A stretch of DNA of 64,000 nucleotides, from positions 804,231,592 to 804,295,591 of the forward strand of contig CM062805.1 of NCBI GenBank assembly GCA_031772625.1. The letters are read 5' to 3'. A program made the translations under genes and the position numbers. The notes under the pieces were generated by a model, which was not told the DNA's origin, did not search any database, and was given only the letters and a program-made list of their open reading frames with translations. This DNA comes from Pinus tabuliformis (Eukaryota; Streptophyta; Pinopsida; Pinales; Pinaceae). Each line of letters opens with the position of its first letter. Within the stretch, counting starts at the first letter, position 1. Shown here one piece after another: positions 54,372 through 64,000 of the stretch.

Positions 54372-56424
54372 TTTGAATTTTTTGTTAAGATCTAACTAAA
54401 GACTCAAAAAAAATTAAAAGCTAAGCCGACTAGGAGCACAGAGCACACAGTATAAAGTTCCTAAAGATACAGCCAGTCAAACAACTTTCAAGTATTTCCG
54501 CTCCGGGTGATTGAGACTGGACACCAAAATACGAGAAAGTGAATCAAAGGGCCTTCCGAGGATAGTCTGGGATGATGAGGGCCCAGTCCTATCAGCGAAG
54601 GTATCAGAGGAAGTTACGCTGACCTCCTAACAACAGCCTGCGCCGGTGCAAGCCCCCAAGCTTCGCAAGGGTGCCCTCCGGAAGTACTGTCGAGAGTGAT
54701 ACAACGTCGACCTCAGGTGCCACGGGATTCCCCTCCGCAGCCACCTATGCAGATCCCTAGGAGAGGAAACTATGGGTACCAACTCGTCGCAGAAGCCAGG
54801 CGGAACAGTCGTGAGGTAAGTTCGGACAAGTAGGAGAGGGGGTATCTCTCTTCCCTGTCTTCACAGACCCTCGTGCTTAACTCCCAGATCCAGAGCTTTC
54901 CTGGTCTCCCTAACGCTATTGGATTTACTCTCTTTAATCAGACTCTTATGTTTGACGTTTTGTGTGGCGTTGGAGAGTTAACTCTCCACTCGCCTAATCC
55001 AAGGCCCTAAAATCCTAAACTTGTTGGTGTAATAACTAAAACAAAAAGTTCTAGTGGATTTTAATTAAGCGCTTGATTTTATTAGGCTGTTCTTTAAGTC
55101 AAAGGTAATGGATGTGAAACTTGTGGTGTTTTTATGGACGCAAAAGAAATTAATAAAACCTAGCTACATGCACATGCACTTTTGTTTTCAATGAATAGCA
55201 ATTTCTATGAGGTTCAGAAGGCACTTGTAATATAAACAAAATTTTTTCCTTTTTCTTTTCAGACTCCACACTCACAAAAACTAACAAAACTAAATATGCC
55301 TAAAAAGAGATGCAAATCTTACCCTAATGCAAGAACTAAATGTGGATGCACGATTCAAAGACTATTCTAAAAACAAAGAAGGAAAGTTGCTGCTTTACCA
55401 AATTTTGTCTTGCCACTGAAATGCTTAGATAGAAGATGATTTGTTACTAATCATTTCGTCCAAACAATAAAAACAAGTTTTAAGATAAAAAACAAAGCAC
55501 TTTCACTTCGCAAAAAAGGAAATCAAATGAGAAGCAAGTTTAAGAAAGCGAAACTCAAAAACTTTCAAAAGATTTTCTTTCAATCAAACCAAAAAGTCTT
55601 TTTCAAAGGAAAACTCTCAAAAAAAACTGACACTAATGATTGATAAACAAGCCACCAAACACTTTTGTGAATTGACACCTTTCAAATGATGAAAACTCAA
55701 CAAAAATAAAATGTGTTCGAAAACGCTTTTGACAATCAAAAGCAGCAATGAAAGTCCAAAATATCAAAAGACAAGTTTCAAGAAACTGGTAACAAACAAA
55801 TTTCCCGAAACAAAGGAGTAAATGGTCATAAAAATGATTTCGTTAAGCAAACACAAATGTCATGAAAACAAAATGGACACAAAGATTTTAAGACAATCTT
55901 CCCACTCTGCCGAAACAGAGCGATCAAGATTCTTAAACAGAAATCTTGTGTGTCAAAAATCAATGACGCTTGCAATCAACGAAAAACAAGACTAGCACTC
56001 CTTATAACTAGAGAGAGTTCGAAACAAGATGCCACCTGTTAAACAGAGAACTGTCACTGGGAATTGACTGTTTTAAACTGACCCAAACCACCAGACAGAC
56101 ATTCAGCAAAAGAAAAATTATAAATCTTGAAAATTATGTGATATACGCGCCTGCAATTATTTGCAGAATGCGTGTACACGCGACTGTAACTAAGGAAACC
56201 TGCGTATACGCGGGTTTACTTAGTGCAACTTGCGTATATACGCTTCTGTAATCCAGAAAAAGTGCGTATATGAAGTCTTTCAAGAAAAATAAAAACACAA
56301 ACTGAAAAACTGGAAAAGCTTGGAGTTCAAGAAAATATCAGACAGTCAGAACCAACAAACAGAGGGACTGAGCCTTGATTGGCTTGAGGACTACCCAAAC
56401 TAGGAACAACAAGAGTGTTGTCCC
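54372..56424 (-). other. leader of element C
   Basis: No coding seen. A GC-richer segment (54490-54900) contains several short hairpins, an A-rich stretch follows (55000-56100), and the motif cluster at 56145-56275 lies near the primer site. The interleaved-repeat array of A and B is not evident here. Confidence 0.6.
56145..56275. promoter_or_regulatory. CGCGTGTACACGCG-type motif cluster in leader, element C
   Basis: GATATACGCGCCTGC, AATGCGTGTACACGCGACTG, CCTGCGTATACGCGGGTTTA, CTTGCGTATATACGC and GTGCGTATATG: five CGTRTACRCG-type palindromes in 131 bp, spaced roughly 25-35 bp. Confidence 0.7.
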
Positions 56425-56442
56425 CAGCGGAGTCGCCAATTC
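56425..56442 (-). promoter_or_regulatory. primer binding site, element C
   Basis: The minus strand reads TGGCGACTCCGCTGGGGA just inside the LTR, the usual Tat/Ogre-type primer site. Element B has TGGCGACTCCACTGGGGA at 57498-57515. Confidence 0.8.
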
Positions 56443-57455
56443 TGGTCGAAGGGAAAGTACCCCTAGGGTCCTTTGGGCTAAGACTCTACCAGACTGAAAA
56501 TTGCTTACACAAAGAAACACACACACACAGCCATCTTTTCTACTTTTAAGCGAATTCTAATGTTTAGGGTACATACCTAAGGTCCTACGTTCGAGAAGAC
56601 CGTTAGGGTGCAAACCCTTCTTGGAGTTCCCTTCTTCTTTCTTTGACCTGCAAGACAAACAAATCAAAGAACACAACAGTACATGTATAGAAGTTTATAT
56701 ATAAATCATCTTTATGCTATAAAGTTAGTTATAAAAAATCTTTAAGTAACCACTTTCATAAGAATTCAACACAAGAATCTCATAAGCATAAAGAAAGATT
56801 ATTCGGGAACAAAGACGTGTTTCTTTATATATAAAGGCAAATAAAGTACATATATCGGAAAGATATCACCTGAACACCTTCAGCAGGCTCCAAGCAAGCT
56901 TCCTCCCGGATTCGTTCCAGCCTCCAGCCTCCAACAAGAGCTCCTTCCAAGTCTTACTCAATGATGATGTCAAGGATGAATGATCACCAATACACATGGA
57001 AACAAGGGTTTCCTATGCAAAATGGGGGAAGTGCAGAATGCACCAAGGACTTCAAACCTGGTCTAAGGGAAAAATCTCAGCATAATAATCTTGCTCTCCT
57101 TTCTCCCTCCCCTTGGCCTTCCCTTTGATGTCTTTTTATACCCTCTCCAAAGTAGTTTTTTAGTTAGGAGTTGGTTGGGAACAGTTGGGCCACGGGCACT
57201 AACAGGTGATCCAGCAGGTAAACCCGCGATCACCGCCCGAAAAAGAGGAAATTATATTTTTTTAAGTGTTTTAACAGATACACGCGGGTTGGGTATGACA
57301 GACCCGCGTGTACACGCGTTTAACACAGGGCAAAGTCGCGTATAGGGAATAAAACACTGTTTTTTAAATTTTTGGACCAGGTCTGGAAGGAGGGGTTGCC
57401 CTAGGCCATAAGTGCAGCATCACAAACCATAAGAGTGAGATTTGGAGCTATAACA
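56443..57455 (-). repeat. 5' LTR of element C
   Basis: Same length as 44776-45788 (1013 bp); one base differs in my reading (ACTTCAAACC here, ACTTCAGACC there). TATA box on the minus strand at about 57142-57133. Confidence 0.96.
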
Positions 57456-57460
57456 CTATA

Positions 57461-57518
57461 AAGTAAACAAATGTAGATAAACAAACAATCTATTTGCTCC
57501 CCAGTGGAGTCGCCATTT
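57461..57518 (-). promoter_or_regulatory. end of leader and primer binding site, element B
   Basis: The last leader bases of B lie beyond the insertion of C. On the minus strand TGGCGACTCCACTGGGGA follows the LTR end after a short A run. It fixes the inner edge of the 5' LTR of B at 57519. Confidence 0.8.
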
Positions 57519-58557
57519 TGTTAATGGGAAAACTAGTGTCTATGCAGAGCTTCTAGTCCCACTAAGGCTAGTAGCTACCTTAGAAACAAAAAAACTAAAA
57601 ACTACTTCCGTTTTCCTTTATGAGAAATAGATAAGAGAGGAATAAGGAGACCAACCTCTGTCTTGCGCTTGGTTCCTTGCTCGATTCCTCTCCCTTCTGA
57701 TAGGTCTTCGCCACTCTCTTCCTCGTCTACCCAGCTTCAAAGAGCACCTATAGAATCAAAGCAGCATAACACTATCCAAGAACATAGATCTATTATCATA
57801 AACAATATAGGACCAGATATATATTGACCACACAAATGCATATAACATCAATCATACAAGAATGTGGAGGAAAACTTGAATAGCTTTATTGATAATCAAG
57901 AAAGAGCAAAGAGGATTACAACCAATTGTTCTGACCCATCATCATCCTCTCAGCAAGAAATCCCTTCTTCACCTCATGAAAAGCTTAGATCACCCAATAC
58001 TATGATATTGCACCAAGAAACCAACAACACTTCCTTACAAGATACAAAATTCCAGCCTCTAGATCTCTAGGATGAGGGATCCATATATAGATGTTTGCAA
58101 GGGGAATGAGTCAGCTTTTGAGATTTAATTAGTGTCCTCTCTCTAATAGTTCTTGATTCCACTTGGAGATTGATGATCTCTTACTCATCCCTGGTCGAAT
58201 GCAGAGAGGCAAGTGTCACAGGAGAAGTTTCTGGAAGATTCCATGCTCCTCCACCTTGCGGATTGACCCTGCCATTTGTCCACTCTCGCCCATCACACCC
58301 CACAGAAGGGTTTTTCAACATGCATCACACCTACTGTGTGTATTCAGGTGGGATGCAACGCACTTTGACTATGGAGCAGGTGAAATGGTCTAGTTTTGAC
58401 CAGTTCTGAGTAGTTTTTCATGGAGAACTTCTGGGAGATGCTGTAATCAGTTGACCTTGTTCTTTTAGGGGTTGGAACAACACCTTTAGGGACTTAGGAG
58501 CCCTTGGTTTATGGACATTTATTATTGGGGTTGCAGTGCCCAAAAATGTCTATGACA
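57519..58557 (-). repeat. 5' LTR of element B
   Basis: Starts TGTTAATGGGAAAACTAG and ends GTCTATGACA in plus orientation, 1039 bp as its partner at 25045-26083. Followed by GAGGT, the target duplication. Confidence 0.93.
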
Positions 58558-58950
58558 GAGGTACCCAAGGGAATAATGTAATAATGAGATGGACCATAGT
58601 GATAAATAAAGTGGTTAACCCGTATCATGTAAGGGACCACAAGTAGTTAGCAAAAATGTAATAAGCCCATTGTATTAACAAAATGGTATTGAGGGAACCA
58701 TGGTAATGACCCATGGCACTGTATGTATGAGGCCTATTTAGAGGATAGAGATTCCCCATTAAGAGGTGTCAAGGAATATTGTATGAACAGGCACATGGCT
58801 TGTGGAGTGTTCTCCTTCCTTAAGAAGTGAATGTATGGTGTTGCCCTACCTTAAGGGTTTGATCAATAAAGAATCATTTCTATCTATTTATATCTTATTA
58901 TTTCTGGGTATATTTGTATTTTCATATATTTTCAGATCAGATCTATAACA
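58558..58950 (+). repeat. 3' LTR of element E, remaining part
   Basis: Continues the LTR split at 25044, beginning with the duplicated GAGGT and ending GATCTATAACA. It is followed by AATTT, the target duplication of E in D. Confidence 0.92.
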
Positions 58951-59126
58951 AATTTCATGAGAATGGGTATGTCCAGATTAGAACAATTGATGAGGAAGGG
59001 ATCCCCTTACTTATCAATGATTATAGTTTAAAGTTGTATAAAAAACCTCTGTCCAAGAAAGAACTTGTCAATTCAATCAACATAGACTTGAATGTGATTG
59101 GAAGGAACGCAACCCTCAGGCCATAA
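58951..59126 (+). pseudogene. element D, C-terminal end of integrase
   Basis: Encodes FHENGYVQIRTIDEEGIPLL and LKLYKKPLSKKEL, the usual tail of integrase in this Gypsy group. It is the continuation of D after the insertion of E. Confidence 0.8.
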
Positions 59127-61558
59127 AACTTCTAAAAAGAAAAAGTAAGAGGGCCTAGATGAAAACCTCCATGAGGCATCTAAGGCCAACTCTAGGGTTC
59201 AAAACTTCTTTGAGGCAACCTAGGATTAAAAAAAGGAGAAAAAAAAAACAAAAACAAAATAATAGATGAAAAGATCACTAAGTGAAAACCTCCTCTAAGG
59301 TGCCTGGGGTAGGCATGTAGATTGAAAACCTCTACAAAGGAAACTTACATGTCTGAAAGAAAAGAAAGAGAAAAAATAAACAAAAAACACAAGGAAGGAG
59401 TTCCTACACTACTTGTGCTAACATCTCTCTTTTACAAGACTCGAGGTAATCATCAAGACCATCGCTACACAACTGGTTGTAAAAGTGCATTCTTCCATTT
59501 TTCCAGCCACCCATTGCATTTTCACCCTCTCTTCATCCTCCAACCAACTATATAATCAGAATTTGCCTCCTCATTGTAATGCTAGAGGAGCAGTCTCTAA
59601 TGCTACAAGAGAGACTAAAACTCTATAGGAGGAGCCCGAAATGATATAGGAGGAAGATCTGATTGGAGAAAGAGGTGAAAAGGACATGCCTTGTTTAGGA
59701 ACTATTGAGAGCAGTCCACCAACATCAATTTAATCACCCATCCACTCCATCTAGCCAAACATCAGCTTCAAATTCCACCGTGCCGTGCATATAAAAAAAC
59801 ATAGAAAAACTATGCTTTCAATTTTTCCACCACCAATAGCCCTTCTTAATGATCTTAATTTTGTCCTCATAGCTTTCATGACTTTCCCTCAATATTACAT
59901 GCAATATGAGGTCTCAAAAGAGGGATTAAGTGATTGCTACAGGGAAGAAACTGCTCTTGTAGCAGCTTGTACAATCGCAACAAAAATTAGTGTTATGCTG
60001 AATGTATGATTGCGGAAAAAAGTATCTTCCCTAGGCCTGGTGGACTATCCTAGAACAATAGAAGAAAAAGGGACTATTTTTTTTCCTTAAAGTAAATTAA
60101 TCCAGAGATCAAAATTTAGCTCAAAAATGAAATATCCCTCAATATTTCGAAACCAACGTCAAGTCGTAGTGTTCATTTCTCTAATTCTAATTGTTAGAGT
60201 CCTATAGTCATAGTGATCAAAATTACTCTTTTCACTGTTGTTAGAGTCTTAGGTCAAATTATAATATTTTCAAATTAAATTTGACATGTCTCTTGATTGT
60301 CAAATGGTTTTAAGTCATTGTCAAGGTGTCATTGCTACTCCCTCCACTTATTCAAGGTCACAAATCATCCATCATGGTCACTGTCATCATTTCCTGTTAT
60401 AAGTCATCAATTGAGTTAGTTGGTCATCATTTAGGTCATGGTCTAGAATATGCATATGATGTTCATCATTATCTCAGTCATCATTCTAAAAAAGGGAGTC
60501 TTGTCATCCATTATGGTCATTAAAAAGTTTCATCATGGGAGTTAGAAATTAGGAAAATAAATCATTTCAAAGAGAATCAAAGTACATCTGCATCACATGG
60601 AGATGTAACACTTCCTATTGAAGAATCATAGCTGCCAGTACCAATCACATCATCAGCCACTACTTCAAAGTACACATGAGGTCATCATTCCACTATGAGC
60701 CAAAAATCGATTTTCTAGTTATAAATGAGCATCAAGACATTTAAAAATCTTATTGTATCCTTCCAAAAATCTCTAGAGCTCCTTTCTACCACTTTGACAT
60801 TTTCCATAGCCATCAGAGAAATTTTTTACCACTGCCTTTTTTCATTTGCTCGCTGCATCTCTGGAGAAAAGTGTTGCGTTTTCACTTGGAGATATCAAAG
60901 GAGGAAGAATAGGTTTAGTTTTAATTTAAAATTCTTCAGAGGTTCTTTAAACAAGTAAACCAAACTTCAACAACCTTCTTTGCAATATTTTTCCTCAGAA
61001 ATCAACTGAAAAATCCTCCCCTAGGGTTTTTGCTGTGTTTTTTCCTTTCATGGTCTACAACTTCATTCAAAAGGGAAAATATTTGCTTCTATGTTCATAT
61101 ATGTTTCATTACCTTCATTTAACATTCCCCACCATTCCCCTTACTAAAATTCTCTCATTTCACCATTTTCCCAAGAAAACCTAGCTTTCTGTCATGTTTT
61201 TTCCCTAAGTCTGTAATATGATATTTTCACCCCTTTTTCTCATTTTTTTTGAGAAAATCCACCTCCATTATCTTCCTAACATCTATCCCTACCCCCCATA
61301 ATTTTCTCAGAATTTTTCCTACCTCCTTTTCCCCTCATTCCCTTCCCCCAAGTTGTTGCGATTTTCACTCTGTTTTGCTAATCAGACCCCGTGCCCTTTC
61401 CTTGTTTGAAACTAGGGTTTTAAATTAAAATGAATCCAGAAAACATGGTGAAGACCAGTGATAGGAAGAAGTATAAGGGAGGTGAGATATCTAGGTATGT
61501 TCCAACTCATATGCAAGAGATTAACTCATCAAATTTCATTAAAAAGTCATTTGAGCAA
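59127..61558 (+). other. 3' non-coding region and probable LTR remains of element D
   Basis: No recognised genes. 59150-59345 repeats GAAAACCTC(C/T)-type words (59160, 59289, 59324), typical of the untranslated tail of such elements. 60320-60700 is full of GTCATCAT/TCATCATT words and may be LTR. A pyrimidine-rich stretch runs 60960-61400. 61430-61560 starts with an open frame (MNPENMVKTSDRKKYKGG) whose family I do not know. LTR borders could not be fixed. Confidence 0.45.
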
Positions 61559-62091
61559 TGTAGGTTTTAACCCTGTATAGAAATTACCTGCACACGAATT
61601 CTAAAACACAGAAAATAAACAATGTGAGAGCATAACACATAAAACACATATACACAGAGATTTTCCCTTGCATCCAAAAATCGGGACTACCAGCTTGATT
61701 TTTCATTATTTTCCTTTCAATGTTACAATACATATTTATACATGCCGAAGCATCCAATACCATGGACCGAAAACCATTGCATCCAAAACCATGGACCGAA
61801 AACCACCGCATCCAAAACCATGGAATGAAAACCATCACGTCCAAAACCATGTGTGAAAATCATGCAAAAAACCATAGGTAGGTCCGCCCAACCTAACATA
61901 GGGTCCAAAACCAAAATTTTCCAGGGCGCTGCCCCATACCTCATAGAGTGGGGTTACCTGTAACCCTCAAATCTTTTGTGACTCCCCCCACTACGCAATT
62001 GGCACAACGAAGGGGGGGGGCTCTGCCACCCTTCTAACCCCCTGGTTAACTACATGGGTTAGTCATGGAAAGAATATAACACAACCCAACA
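61559..62091 (-). repeat. 3' LTR of the right-hand Copia element
   Basis: In plus orientation begins TGTAGGTTTTAACC and ends ACAACCCAACA; the adjoining minus-strand tract AAGTGGGAGAATG is the usual Copia polypurine tract. Length 533 bp if the outer end is right. A partner LTR lies outside the window. Confidence 0.75.
61751..61866. repeat. four 29-bp tandem repeats in the Copia LTR
   Basis: The unit CATCCAAAACCATGGACCGA plus AAACCATTG starts at 61751, 61780, 61809 and 61838, spacing exactly 29 bp, with a few changes per copy and a decayed fifth start. Confidence 0.93.
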
Positions 62092-62140
62092 TTCTCCCAC
62101 TTGTTGTTTTCTTTCCACAGGGGGCCATAAGAGAGTTTAA

Positions 62141-62917
62141 TCATTTATCTACCCCTGCAACACCCATTGTTTCTCTACACCAAGAGAAATTCTCAGAGAT
62201 CACTGATTTTGTCAATGCATCTACAATATTCTTCAAAGTGTCCACCTTTACCAGCAACACCTTTTTGTCTTCTATCATATCCCTCACAAAGTGATACTGA
62301 ACATCAATGTGCTTTGTCTTTGAATGATATGCAGGGTTCTTTGCTAAGAAAATTGCACTTTGGCTGTCACAGTCTATCCTTATAGCTCCCTGTAATAACC
62401 CCATATTTGAACACAATCTCTATAACCAAACTACTTCCTTGCTTGTGTGAGTGGCTGCCATGTATTCAGTTGATAGTGCCACTACATATTGTTTCTTACT
62501 CATCCAACTGACTGCACCTCCAAATAGGTTAAACAAATACCCACCTGTAGATCTTCTCTGATCCAAATCTACAGCCCAGTCTGCATCAACAAAGCCATGA
62601 ATATCCAACACCCTGTCCAATCTTGGTCTTACTTGGTAGCACAAACCATAATCACTAGTGCCACACAATTACCTGAAAACCCGCTTCACTACTGTCCAGT
62701 GCTCCTTCCCTGGTTTTGACATAAACCTACTCAATAATCCCACTACATGTGCAATGTCTGGTCTAGTACAGACCATCGCATACATTAGGCTATCGACTGC
62801 ACTTGCATATGGAACACGTGACATGTCCTCTTCCTCTTCTTGTGTCTTGGGACACTGTTCAATAGATAAATTTACACCTACAAGAATAGGAACCTTCACC
62901 GGTTTACTATCCTGCAT
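62141..62917 (-). pseudogene. Copia RNase H and RT C-terminal part
   Basis: Blocks: VPYASAVDSLMYAMVCTRPD, VKRVFRYLCGTSDYGL-type region, FVDADWAVDLDQRRSTGGYL, VALSTEYMAATHTSKEVVWL, IRIDCDSQSAIFLAKNPAYH and IDVQYHFVRDMIED. These are the RT connection and RNase H of Copia polyproteins, in order towards the 3' LTR. The frame is broken. Confidence 0.88.
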
Positions 62918-62980
62918 ATTAAACCTCTACAATATTGTTTCGACATACTTCCTCTGGTTTAACTTGAGCTTCCTCTTTGT

Positions 62981-63481
62981 CTAATCTCTTTTAATTTCCA
63001 TGCCCAAAATATAGTTTGCAGCACCAAGATCTTTCATGTCGAATTTGGAGGACAAATGGGTCTTTAAATCCTGGATAATTTCTTTGTCATTTCCAATGAG
63101 CAACATATCATCCACATACAAGACCAGATAAATAACATGGTCACTAGTTAATTTAAAATACATATAGTGATCTACTTTGCTTCTGTTGAAGCCAAGTCCC
63201 CATATAAATGTATCAAATTTCTGGTACCACATCCTTGGTGACTGTTGTAACCCATACAGAGACTTCTTTAACTTGCATACCAGTTCTTGCTTACCCTTCA
63301 CCGTAAAGTCTTCAGGTTGCTTCATGTAGATCTCCTCTTCCAGATTCCCATGAAGAAATGTTTTCTTCACATCCATTTGTTCTACCTCAAAATCAAAAGC
63401 AGTAGCAATAGATAAAAGTAATCTAATAGAAGCTACCTTGGCAATAGGAGAAAAAATATCACCAAAATCAATTCCTGGCAC
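62981..63481 (-). pseudogene. Copia reverse transcriptase core
   Basis: 166 residues with the core RVT_2 motifs: SIRLLLSIATAFDFEVEQMD, TFLHGNLEEEIYM, CKLKKSLYGLQQSPRMWY, and YLVLYVDDMLLIGND with the catalytic D-D pair. The N-terminal part of RT continues to the right. Confidence 0.9.
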
Positions 63482-63489
63482 CTAGGAAT

Positions 63490-64000
63490 AACCTTTTGCT
63501 ACCAACTGAGCTTTGTATTTCTCCACCTTTCCTTCTGCATTTGTCTTGTTCTTGAACACCCATTTGTTGCCAATGGGTTTCCTTCCAGCCGGTAACTCCA
63601 CTAGATCCAAAGCCTCATTTTTGTGCAAAGATGCCATTTCATCAACCATGGCCTCTTTCTAGAGTTTTCCGTCTTCTGAATCTACTACTTCCTTCACAGT
63701 GTTGGGATCATCATCAGTAATAGATAAAGAAAAATTTGAACAGAAAGCATATGGACTATACCTTTTTGGCTGCCTTCTTTCTGGAACTGATCTTCTCACA
63801 CCCGGAGTTTGTGGCTCTTCATCTTCTGATTCCTCCTCTATTGTAGAGTCTGATTCTTCCTCCTTTAGCTCAAACTCTATCTTCTCAGGTTCCTTTGGTT
63901 GGAATTCATGTTTAATAACATCTTTTACCTCTCTGAACACCACATCTAGGCTATACACAACCTTCCTTGTTACTGGGTTCCAAAGCTTATAACCCTTTAA
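63490..64000 (-). pseudogene. Copia RT N-terminus and acidic integrase-RT linker
   Basis: 63490-63660 encodes the RT opening (AEGKVEKYKAQLVAKG-like). 63659-63958 is an acidic linker (FELKEEESDSTIEEESEDEE, then PERRQPKRYSPYAF), usual between integrase and RT in Copia. The window ends in the integrase C-terminal region. Confidence 0.75.

Larger units (their letters stand above)
44776..57455 (-). mobile_element. element C: young Tat/Ogre-like element without RT or integrase
   Basis: A 12,680-bp element with two 1013-bp LTRs (44776-45788 and 56443-57455) that differ at one base by hand comparison, and a perfect target duplication CTATA (44771-44775, 57456-57460). Minus strand: primer site, leader, gag-protease, second RNase H. 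Plus strand: PMD-like gene. RT, first RNase H and integrase are absent, so it depends on other elements. Coding parts look whole. With usual plant substitution rates the insertion is well under a million years old. Confidence 0.95.
25045..58557 (-). mobile_element. element B: Tat/Ogre-like Ty3/Gypsy element, host of C and F
   Basis: Both LTRs are 1039 bp (25045-26083 and 57519-58557) with the 5-bp target duplication GAGGT (25040-25044, 58558-58562). They differ at about 43 sites by hand count (about 4%). Own content on the minus strand: primer site, leader, gag, protease, RT-RNase H, integrase, second RNase H; a PMD-like gene on the plus strand. Chromovirus F interrupts gag and element C interrupts the leader. 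Without these the element is about 15 kb. It is a fossil with about ten or more breaks. Confidence 0.92.
61559..64000 (-). mobile_element. Ty1/Copia element, 3' part, cut by the right window edge
   Basis: On the minus strand from the right edge: integrase tail and linker, RT, RNase H, purine tract and 3' LTR (61559-62091). RT motifs (DFEVEQMDVKKTFLHGNL, KSLYGLQQSPRMWYQ, YVDDMLLIG) and the KNIVDALTKSV/FSWCRE end of RNase H suggest a Tork-like lineage (inference). It is broken, with several interruptions. Its 5' part lies outside the window. Confidence 0.88.

Noticed and set aside
58163-58409. Overlapping plus-strand frames repeated at 25651-25935
   Set aside because: Both lie in the two LTR copies of element B; they are non-coding LTR sequence.
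61751-61866. Regular 29-bp repeats that could suggest a CRISPR array
   Set aside because: The units are directly abutting with no unique spacers and lie inside a plant Copia LTR; this is a minisatellite.

Overview
The window is a pile of nested LTR retrotransposons from a large-genome seed plant. Three things point to a plant: Ty3/Gypsy elements of the Tat/Ogre type with a second RNase H, a chromodomain Gypsy element, and plant-mobile-domain (PMD)-like ORFs. I see no host housekeeping gene, tRNA or rRNA. I cannot name the species.

Layout. 1-~3300: the 5' part of a Copia element (minus strand), with three 184-bp repeats in its LTR. 3430-4506: a decayed Gypsy fragment (plus). ~6660-19604: element A, a Tat-like Gypsy (minus) with no 3' LTR that I can find. 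19605-22493, resuming at 58951: element D, an old Gypsy (plus). E sits inside D (22494-25044 plus 58558-58950, target duplication AATTT). B sits inside E (25045-58557, duplication GAGGT). Two elements sit inside B: chromovirus F (35364-41218) and element C (44776-57455, duplication CTATA). A second Copia (minus) starts with its 3' LTR at 61559 and leaves the window on the right. LTR pairs differ by hand count about 6% (E), 4% (B), 3.6% (F) and 0.1% (C), which agrees with the nesting order.

A, B and C share a plan: gag, protease, then (A and B only) RT, RNase H and integrase, then a second RNase H, all on the minus strand. A PMD-like gene on the opposite strand converges on the second RNase H. 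The PMD gene has an intron-like GT-AG gap, clearest in C and B. C has no RT or integrase but its two 1013-bp LTRs differ at one base, so it moved very recently and must have been mobilised by other elements.

Two non-coding systems stand out. (1) A and B carry tandem arrays of interleaved inverted repeats (order a-b-a'-b', the topology of H-type pseudoknots) in both the 5' leader and the 3' region, with exact 5-9 bp pairings. (2) Each of A, B and C carries its own private short-motif cluster at three matching places: LTR U3 upstream of the TATA box, the leader, and just upstream of the antisense PMD gene. A family-specific motif set repeated at all control regions, next to a captured host-type gene, resembles a self-recognition or anti-silencing system such as VANC of VANDAL transposons. 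That functional reading is inference.
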